Source: Dechloromonas sp. UBA6271
Lineage (GTDB): Bacteria > Pseudomonadota > Gammaproteobacteria > Burkholderiales > Rhodocyclaceae
Assembly: GCA_002440665.1 (NCBI GenBank)
Contig: DJUX01000049.1
Coordinates: forward strand, 1-64,000
Length of the DNA: 64,000 nucleotides
Reading direction: 5' to 3'
The notes below the pieces were generated by a model. The model was not told the DNA's origin, did not search any database, and worked only from the letters and a program-made list of their open reading frames with translations. Shown piece after piece: positions 35,673-43,569 of the stretch (positions within the stretch are counted from its first letter, which is position 1; the number at the start of each line of letters is the position of its first letter). The translations under genes and the position numbers were made by a program.

Positions 35673-35704
35673 GGCGACGACAGTCTGTAAGGCAGACTCG
35701 TCAG

Positions 35705-35710
35705 TATAAT
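35705..35710 (+). promoter_or_regulatory. Candidate -10 element for the cobalamin adenosyltransferase operon
   Basis: TATAAT lies 26 bases before the GTG start at 35737, in the 64-base divergent gap shared with hyi. A GGAGGAG ribosome site lies between. No strong -35 element is seen. Confidence 0.45.
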
Positions 35711-35736
35711 CCGCGCACTTCAAGGAGGAGAGCAAC

Positions 35737-36309
35737 GTGAGCGAAACCGAACGCAAGGGCAACCGCCTGTCCAAGATTGTCACCCGCACCGGCGACGCCG
35801 GAACCACCGGCCTCGGCGACGGCAGCCGCACCACCAAGGACAGCCTGCGCATCGACGCCATGGGCGAAGTCGACGAGTTGAACTCCGGCCTCGGCGTGCT
35901 GCTCTGCGAAGAGTTGCCTGATAACGTACGCACTGCGCTGCTCGACATCCAGAACGACCTCTTCGACCTCGGCGGCGAGCTCTGCCTGCCGGGCATGGAA
36001 GTCATCAAGGATGTCCAGGTCGTACGCCTCGAAGAACTGGCGGAAGAGTTCAATGCCAACCTGCCGATGCTCAAGGAATTCATCCTGCCCGGCGGCACCC
36101 GCGCCGCCGCGCTGGCGCATCTCAGCCGTACCGTCTGCCGCCGTGCCGAACGCGCCATGGTCAGGCTGAACACCGCTGAATCCATCTCCGACGCCGCCCG
36201 CCGCTACATCAACCGGCTCTCCGACCTGCTGTTCATCCTCGGCCGCGTCCTCAACAGTGCCGGCGGCCGTGGCGACGTGCTGTGGCAAAAAGGCAAGACC
36301 GCCGCATGA
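35737..36309 (+). CDS. Cob(I)alamin adenosyltransferase (PduO type)
   Basis: A 190-residue PduO-family ATP:cob(I)alamin adenosyltransferase. The N-terminal ATP-binding motif is VTRTGDAGTTGLGDGSR (about residues 15-31), followed by DAMGEVDELNSGLG. The conserved RRAERAMVRL and YINRLSDLLFILGRVLN segments near the C terminus complete the trimeric active site. It makes adenosylcobalamin. The GTG start follows a GGAGG site. Its stop overlaps the DUF1330 gene by ATGA. Confidence 0.94.
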   Translation: MSETERKGNRLSKIVTRTGDAGTTGLGDGSRTTKDSLRIDAMGEVDELNSGLGVLLCEELPDNVRTALLDIQNDLFDLGGELCLPGMEVIKDVQVVRLEELAEEFNANLPMLKEFILPGGTRAAALAHLSRTVCRRAERAMVRLNTAESISDAARRYINRLSDLLFILGRVLNSAGGRGDVLWQKGKTAA

Positions 36310-36590
36310 GCGCCTGCGTCATCGGCCACATCACCGTCAAGGACGAGGAAAAATGGGCGCAATACCGCGCCCAGGTGCCGGCGACGCTCGCACCGTGGGG
36401 CGCCGAATTGCTGTTCCGCGGGCAGCGCGCCGCCGTGCTGAGCGGCGAGCACGCGCATACCGACACCGTCGTCATCCGCTTTCCCGATGCGGCGGCAGTC
36501 GACGGCTGGTACAACTCGCCCGCCTATCAAGCCCTGATACCGCTGCGCCAGCAGGCCGCCGACCTCGACCTCGTCGTCTTCGCCGATTGA
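36306..36590 (+). CDS. DUF1330 family protein
   Basis: A 94-residue α+β dimeric-barrel protein. ITVKDEEKWAQYRAQVPATL near the start and VIRFPDAAAVDGWYNSPAYQ followed by ALIPLR are the family's signature segments. DUF1330 proteins are small, cytosolic, and of unknown function, with a possible role in small-molecule binding. The ATG at 36306 overlaps the adenosyltransferase stop by ATGA, so the two are co-translated. Confidence 0.88.
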   Translation: MSACVIGHITVKDEEKWAQYRAQVPATLAPWGAELLFRGQRAAVLSGEHAHTDTVVIRFPDAAAVDGWYNSPAYQALIPLRQQAADLDLVVFAD

Positions 36591-36613
36591 AACGCCGTTT
36601 GGGCGGCGCCCTC

Positions 36614-36639
36614 TACCCGCAAGTGCGCCGCTGCGGGTA
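36614..36639. terminator. Weak hairpin after the DUF1330 gene
   Basis: TACCCGC (36614-36620) pairs with GCGGGTA (36633-36639) over a 12-base loop. It lies in the 81-base gap before the dienoyl-CoA isomerase-like gene. No T-run follows. Confidence 0.35.
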
Positions 36640-36671
36640 AGCTCTCCGGCACACATGCCCGGAGCCACCCC

Positions 36672-37493
36672 ATGAACCTGCCGACCTATTCCACCCTGTC
36701 GCTCGGCCTCGACCAGGGAATCGCCGAAATCCGCCTCAACCGGCCGGACAAGTCGAATGCGATGAACGATGCCATGTGGCAGGAAATCCGCCAGGCCGCC
36801 GACTGGGTCGACGCCACTGCGGAAGTGCGCGTCGCCATCCTCAGCGGCGAGGGCCGGAATTTCTGTGCCGGGCTCGACCTCGCCATGATCGGCAGCATCC
36901 AGCAACGCATCGCCCACCCGGACGGCGCGCGTAGCCGCGAAATGCTGCGTCGGTTGCTCCTCGATCTGCAGGATTGCCTCACCGCCGTCGAACGCTGCCG
37001 CAAGCCGGTACTCGCCGCCATCCATGGCGCCTGCGTCGGCGGCGCGCTCGACCTCGTCACCTGCTGCGACATGCGCTACGCGGCGCCGGACGCCGTCTTC
37101 TCGGTGCGCGAAATCGACCTCGCCATGGTCGCCGACGTCGGCACCCTGCAACGCCTGCCGCACCTGATCGGCGACGGCATGGCCCGCGAACTGGCCTACA
37201 CCGGCCGCAACGTCGGTGCCGAGGAAGCGGAACGGCTCGGCCTGGTCAACCGCGTTTTCGCCTCCCCGGAGGCGTTGACCGCAGCAGTCCGCGAAATCGC
37301 CCAAACCATCGCCGCCAAACCCCCCCTCGCCGTGCGCGGGCTGAAGGAAGTGATGAACTACAGCCGCGACCACTCGGTCGCCGACGGCCTCAATTTCGTC
37401 GCCACGTGGAATGCGGCGATGCTGCTTTCCGGCGACCTTAGCGAATGCATAACTGCCCAGCGCGAAGGACGAGTACCGAAGTTTGCTGACTGA
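36672..37493 (+). CDS. Enoyl-CoA hydratase/isomerase family, dienoyl-CoA isomerase-like
   Basis: The 273-residue crotonase-fold protein has the oxyanion-hole segments GRNFCAGLDLAMIG (about residues 61-74) and AIHGACVGGALDLVTCCDMR (about 116-135). FSVREIDLAMVADVGTLQRL matches ECH1-type Δ3,5-Δ2,4-dienoyl-CoA isomerases, where this Glu and the Asp of ADVG are catalytic; both are present here. That points to an isomerase of unsaturated fatty-acid β-oxidation rather than a hydratase. It is a single-gene unit 81 bases after the DUF1330 gene. Confidence 0.9.
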   Translation: MNLPTYSTLSLGLDQGIAEIRLNRPDKSNAMNDAMWQEIRQAADWVDATAEVRVAILSGEGRNFCAGLDLAMIGSIQQRIAHPDGARSREMLRRLLLDLQDCLTAVERCRKPVLAAIHGACVGGALDLVTCCDMRYAAPDAVFSVREIDLAMVADVGTLQRLPHLIGDGMARELAYTGRNVGAEEAERLGLVNRVFASPEALTAAVREIAQTIAAKPPLAVRGLKEVMNYSRDHSVADGLNFVATWNAAMLLSGDLSECITAQREGRVPKFAD

Positions 37494-37706
37494 AAATTCC
37501 GTACTGGACAGGTAATCAGCAGATGATCTACTGAGGTAGATTGCCCATGGCAAACAGCATGACCGGCGCAGTCCGGCCACGACCTGCCCGTCATCTTCGC
37601 TCCAGACCGGATGCCTGAAGGGCTGGTCCAGTCTGCAACCTGCCGGCCGATCTACTCAAGTTCCTCAGCCAATCCGAGAATACGGCCAGCTTTGGGGGTA
37701 CGGTAG

Positions 37707-38159
37707 TTACGAAGCGGCAAGCGAGCGGATATGGGTGGCAACCACCAGCAGTTGTGTTTGGTCCATGCGGATGATAAATTTGCGACTGACCGAACTGACG
37801 AGCTTGGCCGCCCCCGATATGCCAATCCGGGCCGACTGCTCGGCGACAAAGCCGACTTCAGCCTGTTTGAGGGGCTTCAGGAAATAGTAATCCATCCCCG
37901 CTTCGATCAGATGCGTGACCAAGTCGGCGATGGCCTCGCCGTGATGTGGGTGACCTGGCTGTGACTCCAGTGCCGACAAGACCGTGTCGGTTTTCTCGCG
38001 TAGTTCTTCAGAATGATAGAAGCGAAGTGACGGCCCGTTGGAAGTGGTGGCCCTGGCTTTGGCCGTGCGCGGTGTCTTGGCCGGCGCTACGTCCTTGGCT
38101 GACGTCCTGACGACGGCAGTGGCGGCTGATCTGGTCGAGGACTTTGCCGGGGTAACCAT
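37707..38159 (-). CDS. Hypothetical protein with lysine/alanine-rich N terminus
   Basis: A 150-residue protein. Residues 1-42 are low-complexity and basic (KSSTRSAATAVVRTSAKDVA, APAKTPRTAKARATTS), similar to histone-like or PHA-granule-associated tails. Residues 43-150 form a helical domain (FYHSEELREKTDTVLSALES; EAIADLVTHLIEAGMDYYFL; RIGISGAAKLVSSVSRKFII). I do not recognise the family. A GGAGAA ribosome site precedes the ATG at 38159. It follows the acyl-CoA dehydrogenase gene by 58 bases on the same strand and may be co-transcribed with it. Confidence 0.65.
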   Translation of the reverse strand: MVTPAKSSTRSAATAVVRTSAKDVAPAKTPRTAKARATTSNGPSLRFYHSEELREKTDTVLSALESQPGHPHHGEAIADLVTHLIEAGMDYYFLKPLKQAEVGFVAEQSARIGISGAAKLVSSVSRKFIIRMDQTQLLVVATHIRSLAAS

Positions 38160-38217
38160 GATTTCTCCTTTGCTCTACGGGGGTGACGCGATCGCCGCCA
38201 CCCATTCTGACCCTTAA

Positions 38218-40041
38218 TCACGCGAACGCGAAATTCCCGTTGTCCATCTCCATCAGCGAATGTGTCGGTGCCAGTGCGCTCGTGCGATGCGCGTCGGCAC
38301 GGGGCAAAATGCGGTCGAAGTAGAACTCGGCCGTCTGGATCTTGGCGCGATAGAAATCCGCAGACTCGCTTCCCTTGCCGCTGAGCAACAGCGTTTGCGC
38401 TTTCTCCGCTTGCAAGGCGAGGAAATACCCCATCATGACGTAGCCTGAATACATCAGGTAGTCGACGCTGGCCGACCCCACGAAATCGCGATCCTTGCCT
38501 GCGCGCAGCATGATACGCAGAGTGAGCATGTTCCACTCCACGGCGCGTTTCATGGTCACGCGCGCCATGGTGCCAATTGGCCCCCGCGCAAGCAGGTTCG
38601 GCCTTGCCTGGCGCAGCATGATGCGCGCGAATTCGCGCACGCACTTTCCCTTGCTGCCGATCAATACCTTGCGGCCAAGCAGGTCGAGTGCCTGGATGCC
38701 GGTGGTGCCTTCGTACAGGGTGGAGATGCGTGCATCACGGGCGATCTGCTCCATGCCGTGCTCGTGAATGTAACCGTGCCCGCCGAACACCTGCATGCCG
38801 ATATTGGCGGCTTCGAGGCCCATTTCGGTCAGGAAGCCCTTGAGGATGGGGGTGTAGAAGCCGAGCTGGTTGTCGTAGTGTTCGTAGCTGGCCTGGTCGT
38901 TTTCGAGCGTGGCGTTGAACATCAGGTCGGCGGTCTGGGCGGCAGCATAGATCATCGCCCGGCCACCTTCCGCGATAGCCTTCTGGGTCAGCAGCATGCG
39001 TCGCACATCGGCGTGCCAGATCAGCGAGTCGGCATTGGCCGCGGGCTCCTTCTTTCCCGAGAGGGCGCGCATTGATCGTCTCTCCCTGGCATAGGCCAGC
39101 GCGCCCTGAAACGACGCCTCGGCGTGGGCGACTCCCTGGATCGCGATTCCGAGTCGGGCGGTGTTCATGTAGGTGAACATGGCTTCCAGACCCTTGTTGG
39201 GTTCGAAAATCAGGTGCCCGGTTGCCTCGTCGAAATTCAATACGGCGGTTGCCGAGCCGCGAATTCCCATTTTGTGTTCGATGGAGCCGCAACTGACGGT
39301 GTTGCGTTGGCCGGGAGAGCCGTCTTCGGCGACAAGAAACTTCGGCACGACGAACAGCGAAATGCCGCGTGTGCCGGCCGGTGCGCCCGGCAAGCGGGCG
39401 AGGACGATGTGCACGATATTCCCGGCCAGATCATGCTCTCCGGCAGAGATGAACATCTTGGTGCCGGTGAGCTTGTAGCTGCCGTCGGGTTGCAACTCAG
39501 CCCTGGTCTTGATCTGCGCCAGATCGGTGCCGCACTGCGGCTCGGTCAGGCACATGGTGCCGGTCCACTCGCCGCTGACGAGTGATGGCAGATAGCGCGA
39601 TTTCTGTGCCTCGGTGCCGTAACGCAAAAGGGTATTGATGCAGCCCAGGCTCAGTCCCGGATACATGTTGAACGACCAGTTGGCGGCGCCCATCATCTCG
39701 GTCTTGAACAGGCTGAGCGATGTCGGCAGCCCCTGGCCACCGTATTCCGTCGGAAATGAAAGACCCTGCCAGCCGCCATCGACGAACTGGCGGTAAGCGT
39801 CCTTGAAGCCAGCCGGGGTCGTGACTTCGCCGGCCTCGAAGTGGCAGCCTTCCTGGTCGCCGGAAAGGTTGATCGGCGCGAGGACCTCTTCGCACCACGT
39901 GGCGGCACCTTGAAGGATGGCATCCACCATGTCGGGCGTCGCCTCGCCGCCGTTCGTCAACGCGGCGTAATGCGCTGGGTAGTCCAGCACCTCGTTGATC
40001 AGGAAGCGCATGTCGCGCAGGGGGGCTTTATAGGTCGGCAT
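38218..40041 (-). CDS. Acyl-CoA dehydrogenase
   Basis: The 607-residue ACAD is longer than the usual 380 because of a C-terminal extra domain (about residues 470-600), as in the FadE-like/DmdC group. TGTMCLTEPQCGTDLAQIKT (about residues 158-177) is the flavin-binding signature. QVFGGHGYIHEHGMEQIARD plus ARISTLYEGTTGIQALDLLG contain the second signature and the catalytic Glu (YEGTTG). It introduces the α,β double bond into acyl-CoA. It is divergent from a FabR-like repressor across a region with a palindrome, which suggests control by fatty-acid signals. Confidence 0.93.
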   Translation of the reverse strand: MPTYKAPLRDMRFLINEVLDYPAHYAALTNGGEATPDMVDAILQGAATWCEEVLAPINLSGDQEGCHFEAGEVTTPAGFKDAYRQFVDGGWQGLSFPTEYGGQGLPTSLSLFKTEMMGAANWSFNMYPGLSLGCINTLLRYGTEAQKSRYLPSLVSGEWTGTMCLTEPQCGTDLAQIKTRAELQPDGSYKLTGTKMFISAGEHDLAGNIVHIVLARLPGAPAGTRGISLFVVPKFLVAEDGSPGQRNTVSCGSIEHKMGIRGSATAVLNFDEATGHLIFEPNKGLEAMFTYMNTARLGIAIQGVAHAEASFQGALAYARERRSMRALSGKKEPAANADSLIWHADVRRMLLTQKAIAEGGRAMIYAAAQTADLMFNATLENDQASYEHYDNQLGFYTPILKGFLTEMGLEAANIGMQVFGGHGYIHEHGMEQIARDARISTLYEGTTGIQALDLLGRKVLIGSKGKCVREFARIMLRQARPNLLARGPIGTMARVTMKRAVEWNMLTLRIMLRAGKDRDFVGSASVDYLMYSGYVMMGYFLALQAEKAQTLLLSGKGSESADFYRAKIQTAEFYFDRILPRADAHRTSALAPTHSLMEMDNGNFAFA

Positions 40042-40136
40042 GATGCGGTCTTTCGAGACAGTGACAGAGCGGCTTGGCGCTTCCCGCCTAGTGCGATCTG
40101 CGACGTTCCGCCAGTTATTTCAGGTTACTACGATTA

Positions 40137-40152
40137 GTGTACGAATGTACAC
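40137..40152. promoter_or_regulatory. Palindrome in the acyl-CoA dehydrogenase / FabR-like divergent region
   Basis: GTGTACGAATGTACAC is a perfect 6-4-6 palindrome. It lies 95 bases upstream of the dehydrogenase start and 131 bases upstream of the regulator start. GTAC-containing arms fit known sites of FabR/DesT-type TetR regulators. The surrounding 40100-40283 is strikingly A/T-rich, as expected for promoters. Confidence 0.6.
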
Positions 40153-40283
40153 CAATATACTAGATGGGCGACTCTATTTTCCTGGCCTGCGTCTATCAAC
40201 ATGATTTATTTGTTATAAATATGTGCATAACACGTAATGTTAGAAATACGAGTGTTTTGCTATAGTGCAAGAGGAGCGCCGTC

Positions 40284-40952
40284 ATGCCACCCAGAAAACC
40301 TGCATCGAAGGATCCCGAGCCCCTACCACGCAGCGCGCGCAAGGACCTCACCCGCGCGAAGCTCCTGCAGGCCGCACTGACCCTGATGGGCGAGGGGCGC
40401 AGTTTCACCAGTCTTGGATTGCGTGAAATCGCCCGCGAAGCCGGCTTAGTACCGAATGCCTTCTATCGTCACTTTCGCAACACCGACGAGTTGGGCCTGG
40501 TGCTGGTTGAAGATGTGGGGATTACGCTGCGTCGGCTATTGCGTGAGGCACGCAAGATGGATGTGGCGCCGCGCGACATGCTGCGGCGTTCGGTCAGCGT
40601 CTATCTGGAGTACGTGAAGCTGAACCGCTTGCAGTTCCTGTTCATCTCGAGCGAGCGTTCAGGGGGCAGCCGCATACTGCGCCTGGCGATTCGCAATGAC
40701 GTCACCCATTTCACCAATGAAATGGCGCAGGATTTCCGGATTCGCGGCCTTTACGCGCAACTGCCGACAGCAAGTTTGCAGATGGTTTGCGGAATGATCG
40801 TGATGACCATGCTCGCGGCGGCAACCGACGTTCTCGACCTACCCCCCGACCAACCCCTGCTCGAAGCCGAAATGTCGGAAAATTTCGTTCAGCAACTTAA
40901 GATCATCCTTTTTGGTGCGACACGGTTGAACGACGCACTGACCAGAAGCTGA
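40284..40952 (+). CDS. FabR-like TetR-family repressor
   Basis: A 222-residue TetR regulator. RSFTSLGLREIAREAGLVPN plus AFYRHFRNTDELGLVLVEDV (residues about 45-85) is strongly similar to E. coli FabR (RSFASLSLREVAREAG..., ...FYRHFRDVDELGLTMVDE). The following LRRLLREARK and RERSG-like SSERSGGSRILRLAIRNDVT also match FabR. FabR/DesT proteins sense unsaturated acyl-CoA or acyl-ACP and repress fatty-acid genes. The N terminus has a 20-residue Pro/Lys/Arg-rich extension. A GAGGAG ribosome site precedes the ATG at 40284. The likely target is the divergent acyl-CoA dehydrogenase gene. Confidence 0.87.
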   Translation: MPPRKPASKDPEPLPRSARKDLTRAKLLQAALTLMGEGRSFTSLGLREIAREAGLVPNAFYRHFRNTDELGLVLVEDVGITLRRLLREARKMDVAPRDMLRRSVSVYLEYVKLNRLQFLFISSERSGGSRILRLAIRNDVTHFTNEMAQDFRIRGLYAQLPTASLQMVCGMIVMTMLAAATDVLDLPPDQPLLEAEMSENFVQQLKIILFGATRLNDALTRS

Positions 40953-41267
40953 CCAAGGACAGGAAAGTCAACCGCTCAGCGTGATTTGTAGACGTACGGT
41001 AGCTTACCGATTCATTGCCGACTGAGTCAGCGAGCAGGGCAATTGGCGGCATTGGCCGAATAGTTTGCGGGCAGCCCATGCGTTGTACGTCGGCTCCGCT
41101 CAGATACCTGCCGTTTGACTCCTGAGGGCTCGACAGTCCGCTGAGGGCACGAAGTGGACGGACGACCTCGACATGGCATCAGGCTCCTCAAGCTCAAACG
41201 CGAACCCCAGAGACGTTTCGCAAAACCATTACTTGACCCTGGCAACATACGAAAATAAATAATCCAA
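40953..41267. other. Intergenic region without recognisable gene
   Basis: About 315 bases lie between the FabR-like gene and the aroG terminator. A 73-codon minus-strand frame (41027-41248) encodes a Ser/Arg-rich sequence with no ribosome site and no similarity I know, and is probably spurious. I see no tRNA, insertion-sequence end or promoter here. The lower coding quality suggests decayed DNA. Confidence 0.4.
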
Positions 41268-41313
41268 AAGTGCCGAAGGCCCGACAGATTCAGCTATCGG
41301 GCCTTCGGCACTT
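41268..41313 (-). terminator. Strong rho-independent terminator of aroG
   Basis: A perfect 17-bp stem (41268-41284 with 41297-41313) has a 12-base loop. On the minus strand it lies 18 bases behind the aroG stop and is followed by CTTTTGGATTATTTATTTT, a good T-rich tract. Confidence 0.9.
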
Positions 41314-41331
41314 AGGGCAGAAGCAAGCCTT

Positions 41332-42411
41332 TTACTCAGCCGCTTCCGCCACCCGCCGCGCCCGCACCGCCGCCGCCAGTTGCTCCAGCACCTTCAGACT
41401 GTCATCCCACCCAATACAGGCATCGGTGACACTCTGGCCATAGGTCAGCGGCTTGTCGGGCGACAGGTCCTGGCGGCCTTCGACGAGGTGGGACTCGACC
41501 ATGACACCAACGATGCGCTCCTCGCCGCCGGCCATCTGGGCGGCAACGCTGTCGCAAACTTCCATCTGCAGCTTGTACTGCTTGCGGCTGTTGCCGTGCG
41601 AGAAGTCGACCATCAGCCGGGCGGCAAGGCCGGCCTTGGCGATTTCGGTGCACGCGGCGTCGACGCTGGCGGCGTCGAAGTTCGGTTCCTTGCCGCCGCG
41701 CAGGATGACGTGACAGTCCTCGTTGCCCATCGTCGACACGATGGCGGTATGACCGGACTTGGTCACCGACAGGAAGTGATGCGGCGAATTGGCCGAGCGG
41801 ATGGCGTCGACCGCAATACGCATGTTGCCATCGGTACCGTTCTTGAAGCCGACCGGGCACGAAAGCCCGGAGGCCAGTTCGCGGTGCACCTGCGATTCGG
41901 TGGTGCGCGCGCCGATGGCGCCCCAGGCGATCAGGTCGGCGGTGTATTGCGGCGTGATGGTGTCGAGGAATTCGGTGGCGCAGGGCAGGTCCAGCTCGTT
42001 GATTTCGAGCAGGATGCGGCGCGCCAGACGGATGCCTTCGTTGATGCGGAAGGTGTTGTCGAGGCGCGGGTCGTTGATCAACCCCTTCCAGCCGACGGTG
42101 GTGCGCGGCTTTTCGAAATAGACGCGCATCAGGACGACGAGGTCTTCGGCGTATTTTTCCGCCTCTTTCGTCAGCCGTTTGGCGTATTCCATGGCCGCGT
42201 CGTAGTCGTGGATCGAGCAGGGGCCTATGACGACCAGCAGGCGGTCGTCGGCGCCGTGCAGGATGCGGTGGATGGCCTGGCGGGCGGCATAGGTCGTCTG
42301 CGCCGCGCGGTTCGACACCGGATATTCGCGGAAGACGTGCGCCGGCGGCACCAGCTCCTTGATTTCCTTGATGCGAATGTCGTCGGTGTTCGGTTTGCTT
42401 TGCGGCGTCAT
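41332..42411 (-). CDS. aroG: 3-Deoxy-7-phosphoheptulonate synthase (DAHP synthase, AroG type)
   Basis: The 359-residue class I DAHP synthase has LLVVIGPCSIHDYDAAMEYA (about residues 60-79), the metal-ligand Cys region; MRVYFEKPRTTVGWKGLIND; GARTTESQVHRELASGLSCP plus VGFKNGTDGN; and MVDFSHGNSRKQYKLQ. It condenses phosphoenolpyruvate with erythrose-4-phosphate, the first step of aromatic amino-acid synthesis. Which amino acid feeds back on it cannot be told from sequence alone. The start at 42411 is preferred; an ATG 4 codons upstream (42423) is possible. It is divergent from the radical SAM gene, with only 45 bases between starts. Confidence 0.96.
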   Translation of the reverse strand: MTPQSKPNTDDIRIKEIKELVPPAHVFREYPVSNRAAQTTYAARQAIHRILHGADDRLLVVIGPCSIHDYDAAMEYAKRLTKEAEKYAEDLVVLMRVYFEKPRTTVGWKGLINDPRLDNTFRINEGIRLARRILLEINELDLPCATEFLDTITPQYTADLIAWGAIGARTTESQVHRELASGLSCPVGFKNGTDGNMRIAVDAIRSANSPHHFLSVTKSGHTAIVSTMGNEDCHVILRGGKEPNFDAASVDAACTEIAKAGLAARLMVDFSHGNSRKQYKLQMEVCDSVAAQMAGGEERIVGVMVESHLVEGRQDLSPDKPLTYGQSVTDACIGWDDSLKVLEQLAAAVRARRVAEAAE

Positions 42412-42456
42412 GGCCTGCCCCATTTGAAAATTGCTGAAAACCCGGCATTCTACCGG

Positions 42457-43569
42457 ATGCGTATGGAAGATTTCGACCTGCAACCTTCTCCCGAGATTCC
42501 ACCGACGCCCATCAAGGGACGCGGCGCGGCGGGGAACGTCGCCCACCGCTTCAGCACCGACACCCGCCAGGTCGAGGACGATGGCTGGGAACAGCCCGAA
42601 CCATCGCTGCCGCAGACCCGCCTGCTGGTCGACAGCGCGAAGTCGATCATCAGCCGCAACGACTCGCCGGACATCGGTTTCAACCAGTCGCTCAACCCCT
42701 ATCGCGGCTGCGAGCACGGCTGCATTTATTGCTATGCCCGCCCGACGCACGCGTATCTCGGGCTGTCGCCGGGCCTCGATTTCGAAACGCAGATCTTCCA
42801 CAAGCCGGATGCCCCGCGCCTGCTGCGCGAGGAACTGAGTCGCCCGGACTATGTCTGTTCGACCATCGTCCTCGGCACCGCGACCGATGCCTACCAGCCG
42901 TTCGAGCGCAAGGAGCGGCTGACGCGCGCAGTGCTGGAAGTGATGCTGGAAACCGGCCACCCGGTGTCTGTCGTCACCAAGTCGTCGCTGATCGTGCGCG
43001 ACATCGACCTCTGGGCCGAACTCGCCCGCCACAACCTGGCGCACATCGGCATTTCACTGACGACGCTCGACGGGCCGCTGGCGCGCCAGCTCGAACCGCG
43101 GGCCTGCGCCCCGCACGCGCGGCTGGAAGCGATGCGGAAATTGAGCGCCGCCGGCATTCCGGTGTCGGCGTTCGCCTCGCCGCTGATTCCCGGCCTCAAC
43201 GACCACGAACTGGAAAAACTGCTGCTGGCGGCGCACGGCCACGGCGCATCGAGCGCCGCCTACACCCTGCTGCGCCTGCCACATGAAGTCGCGGGACTGT
43301 TCCGCGAGTGGCTGGACTGGCATGCGCCGGAGAAGACCTCGCGCATCATGTCGGTGCTATACGACTTGCGCGGTGGACGCGCCAACGATGCCAATTTCGG
43401 CAGCCGGATGAAGGGGCTGGGGCATTTTGCCGGCCTCATCCGCCAGCGCTTCGATCTCGCCTGCCGCCGCCTCGGGCTGGCCCGCGAATTCCCGAAGCTC
43501 GACACGGCGCGCTTCAAGCCGCCCCCACCAGCCAAGCCGGCGGATGAGCGGCAACTGAGCCTCTTCTGA
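42457..43569 (+). CDS. Radical SAM protein, PA0069/SplB-related family
   Basis: The 370-residue protein has the radical-SAM cluster motif CEHGCIYCYAR (CxxxCxxC, about residues 87-97) preceded by FNQSLNPYRG, characteristic of the 'PA0069 family' / Rv2578c-like proteins. IVLGTATDAYQPFE, HPVSVVTKSSLIVRDIDLW and ISLTTLDGPLARQLEPRACA follow in the barrel. The C terminus ends RQLSLF, a short hydrophobic tail like a β-clamp binding motif (QLxLF). The family is of unknown function; the clamp-like tail and its occurrence beside DNA-repair genes elsewhere suggest a role in DNA repair. That last point is inference. Confidence 0.87.
   Translation: MRMEDFDLQPSPEIPPTPIKGRGAAGNVAHRFSTDTRQVEDDGWEQPEPSLPQTRLLVDSAKSIISRNDSPDIGFNQSLNPYRGCEHGCIYCYARPTHAYLGLSPGLDFETQIFHKPDAPRLLREELSRPDYVCSTIVLGTATDAYQPFERKERLTRAVLEVMLETGHPVSVVTKSSLIVRDIDLWAELARHNLAHIGISLTTLDGPLARQLEPRACAPHARLEAMRKLSAAGIPVSAFASPLIPGLNDHELEKLLLAAHGHGASSAAYTLLRLPHEVAGLFREWLDWHAPEKTSRIMSVLYDLRGGRANDANFGSRMKGLGHFAGLIRQRFDLACRRLGLAREFPKLDTARFKPPPPAKPADERQLSLF

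Noticed and set aside
37494..37706. Possible small gene or insertion-sequence remnant after the dienoyl-CoA isomerase-like gene
   Set aside because: Only short frames without ribosome sites; no inverted ends or transposase fragment recognised.
41027..41248. 73-codon minus-strand frame between the FabR-like gene and aroG
   Set aside because: Low-complexity Ser/Arg composition, no ribosome site, no family resemblance.
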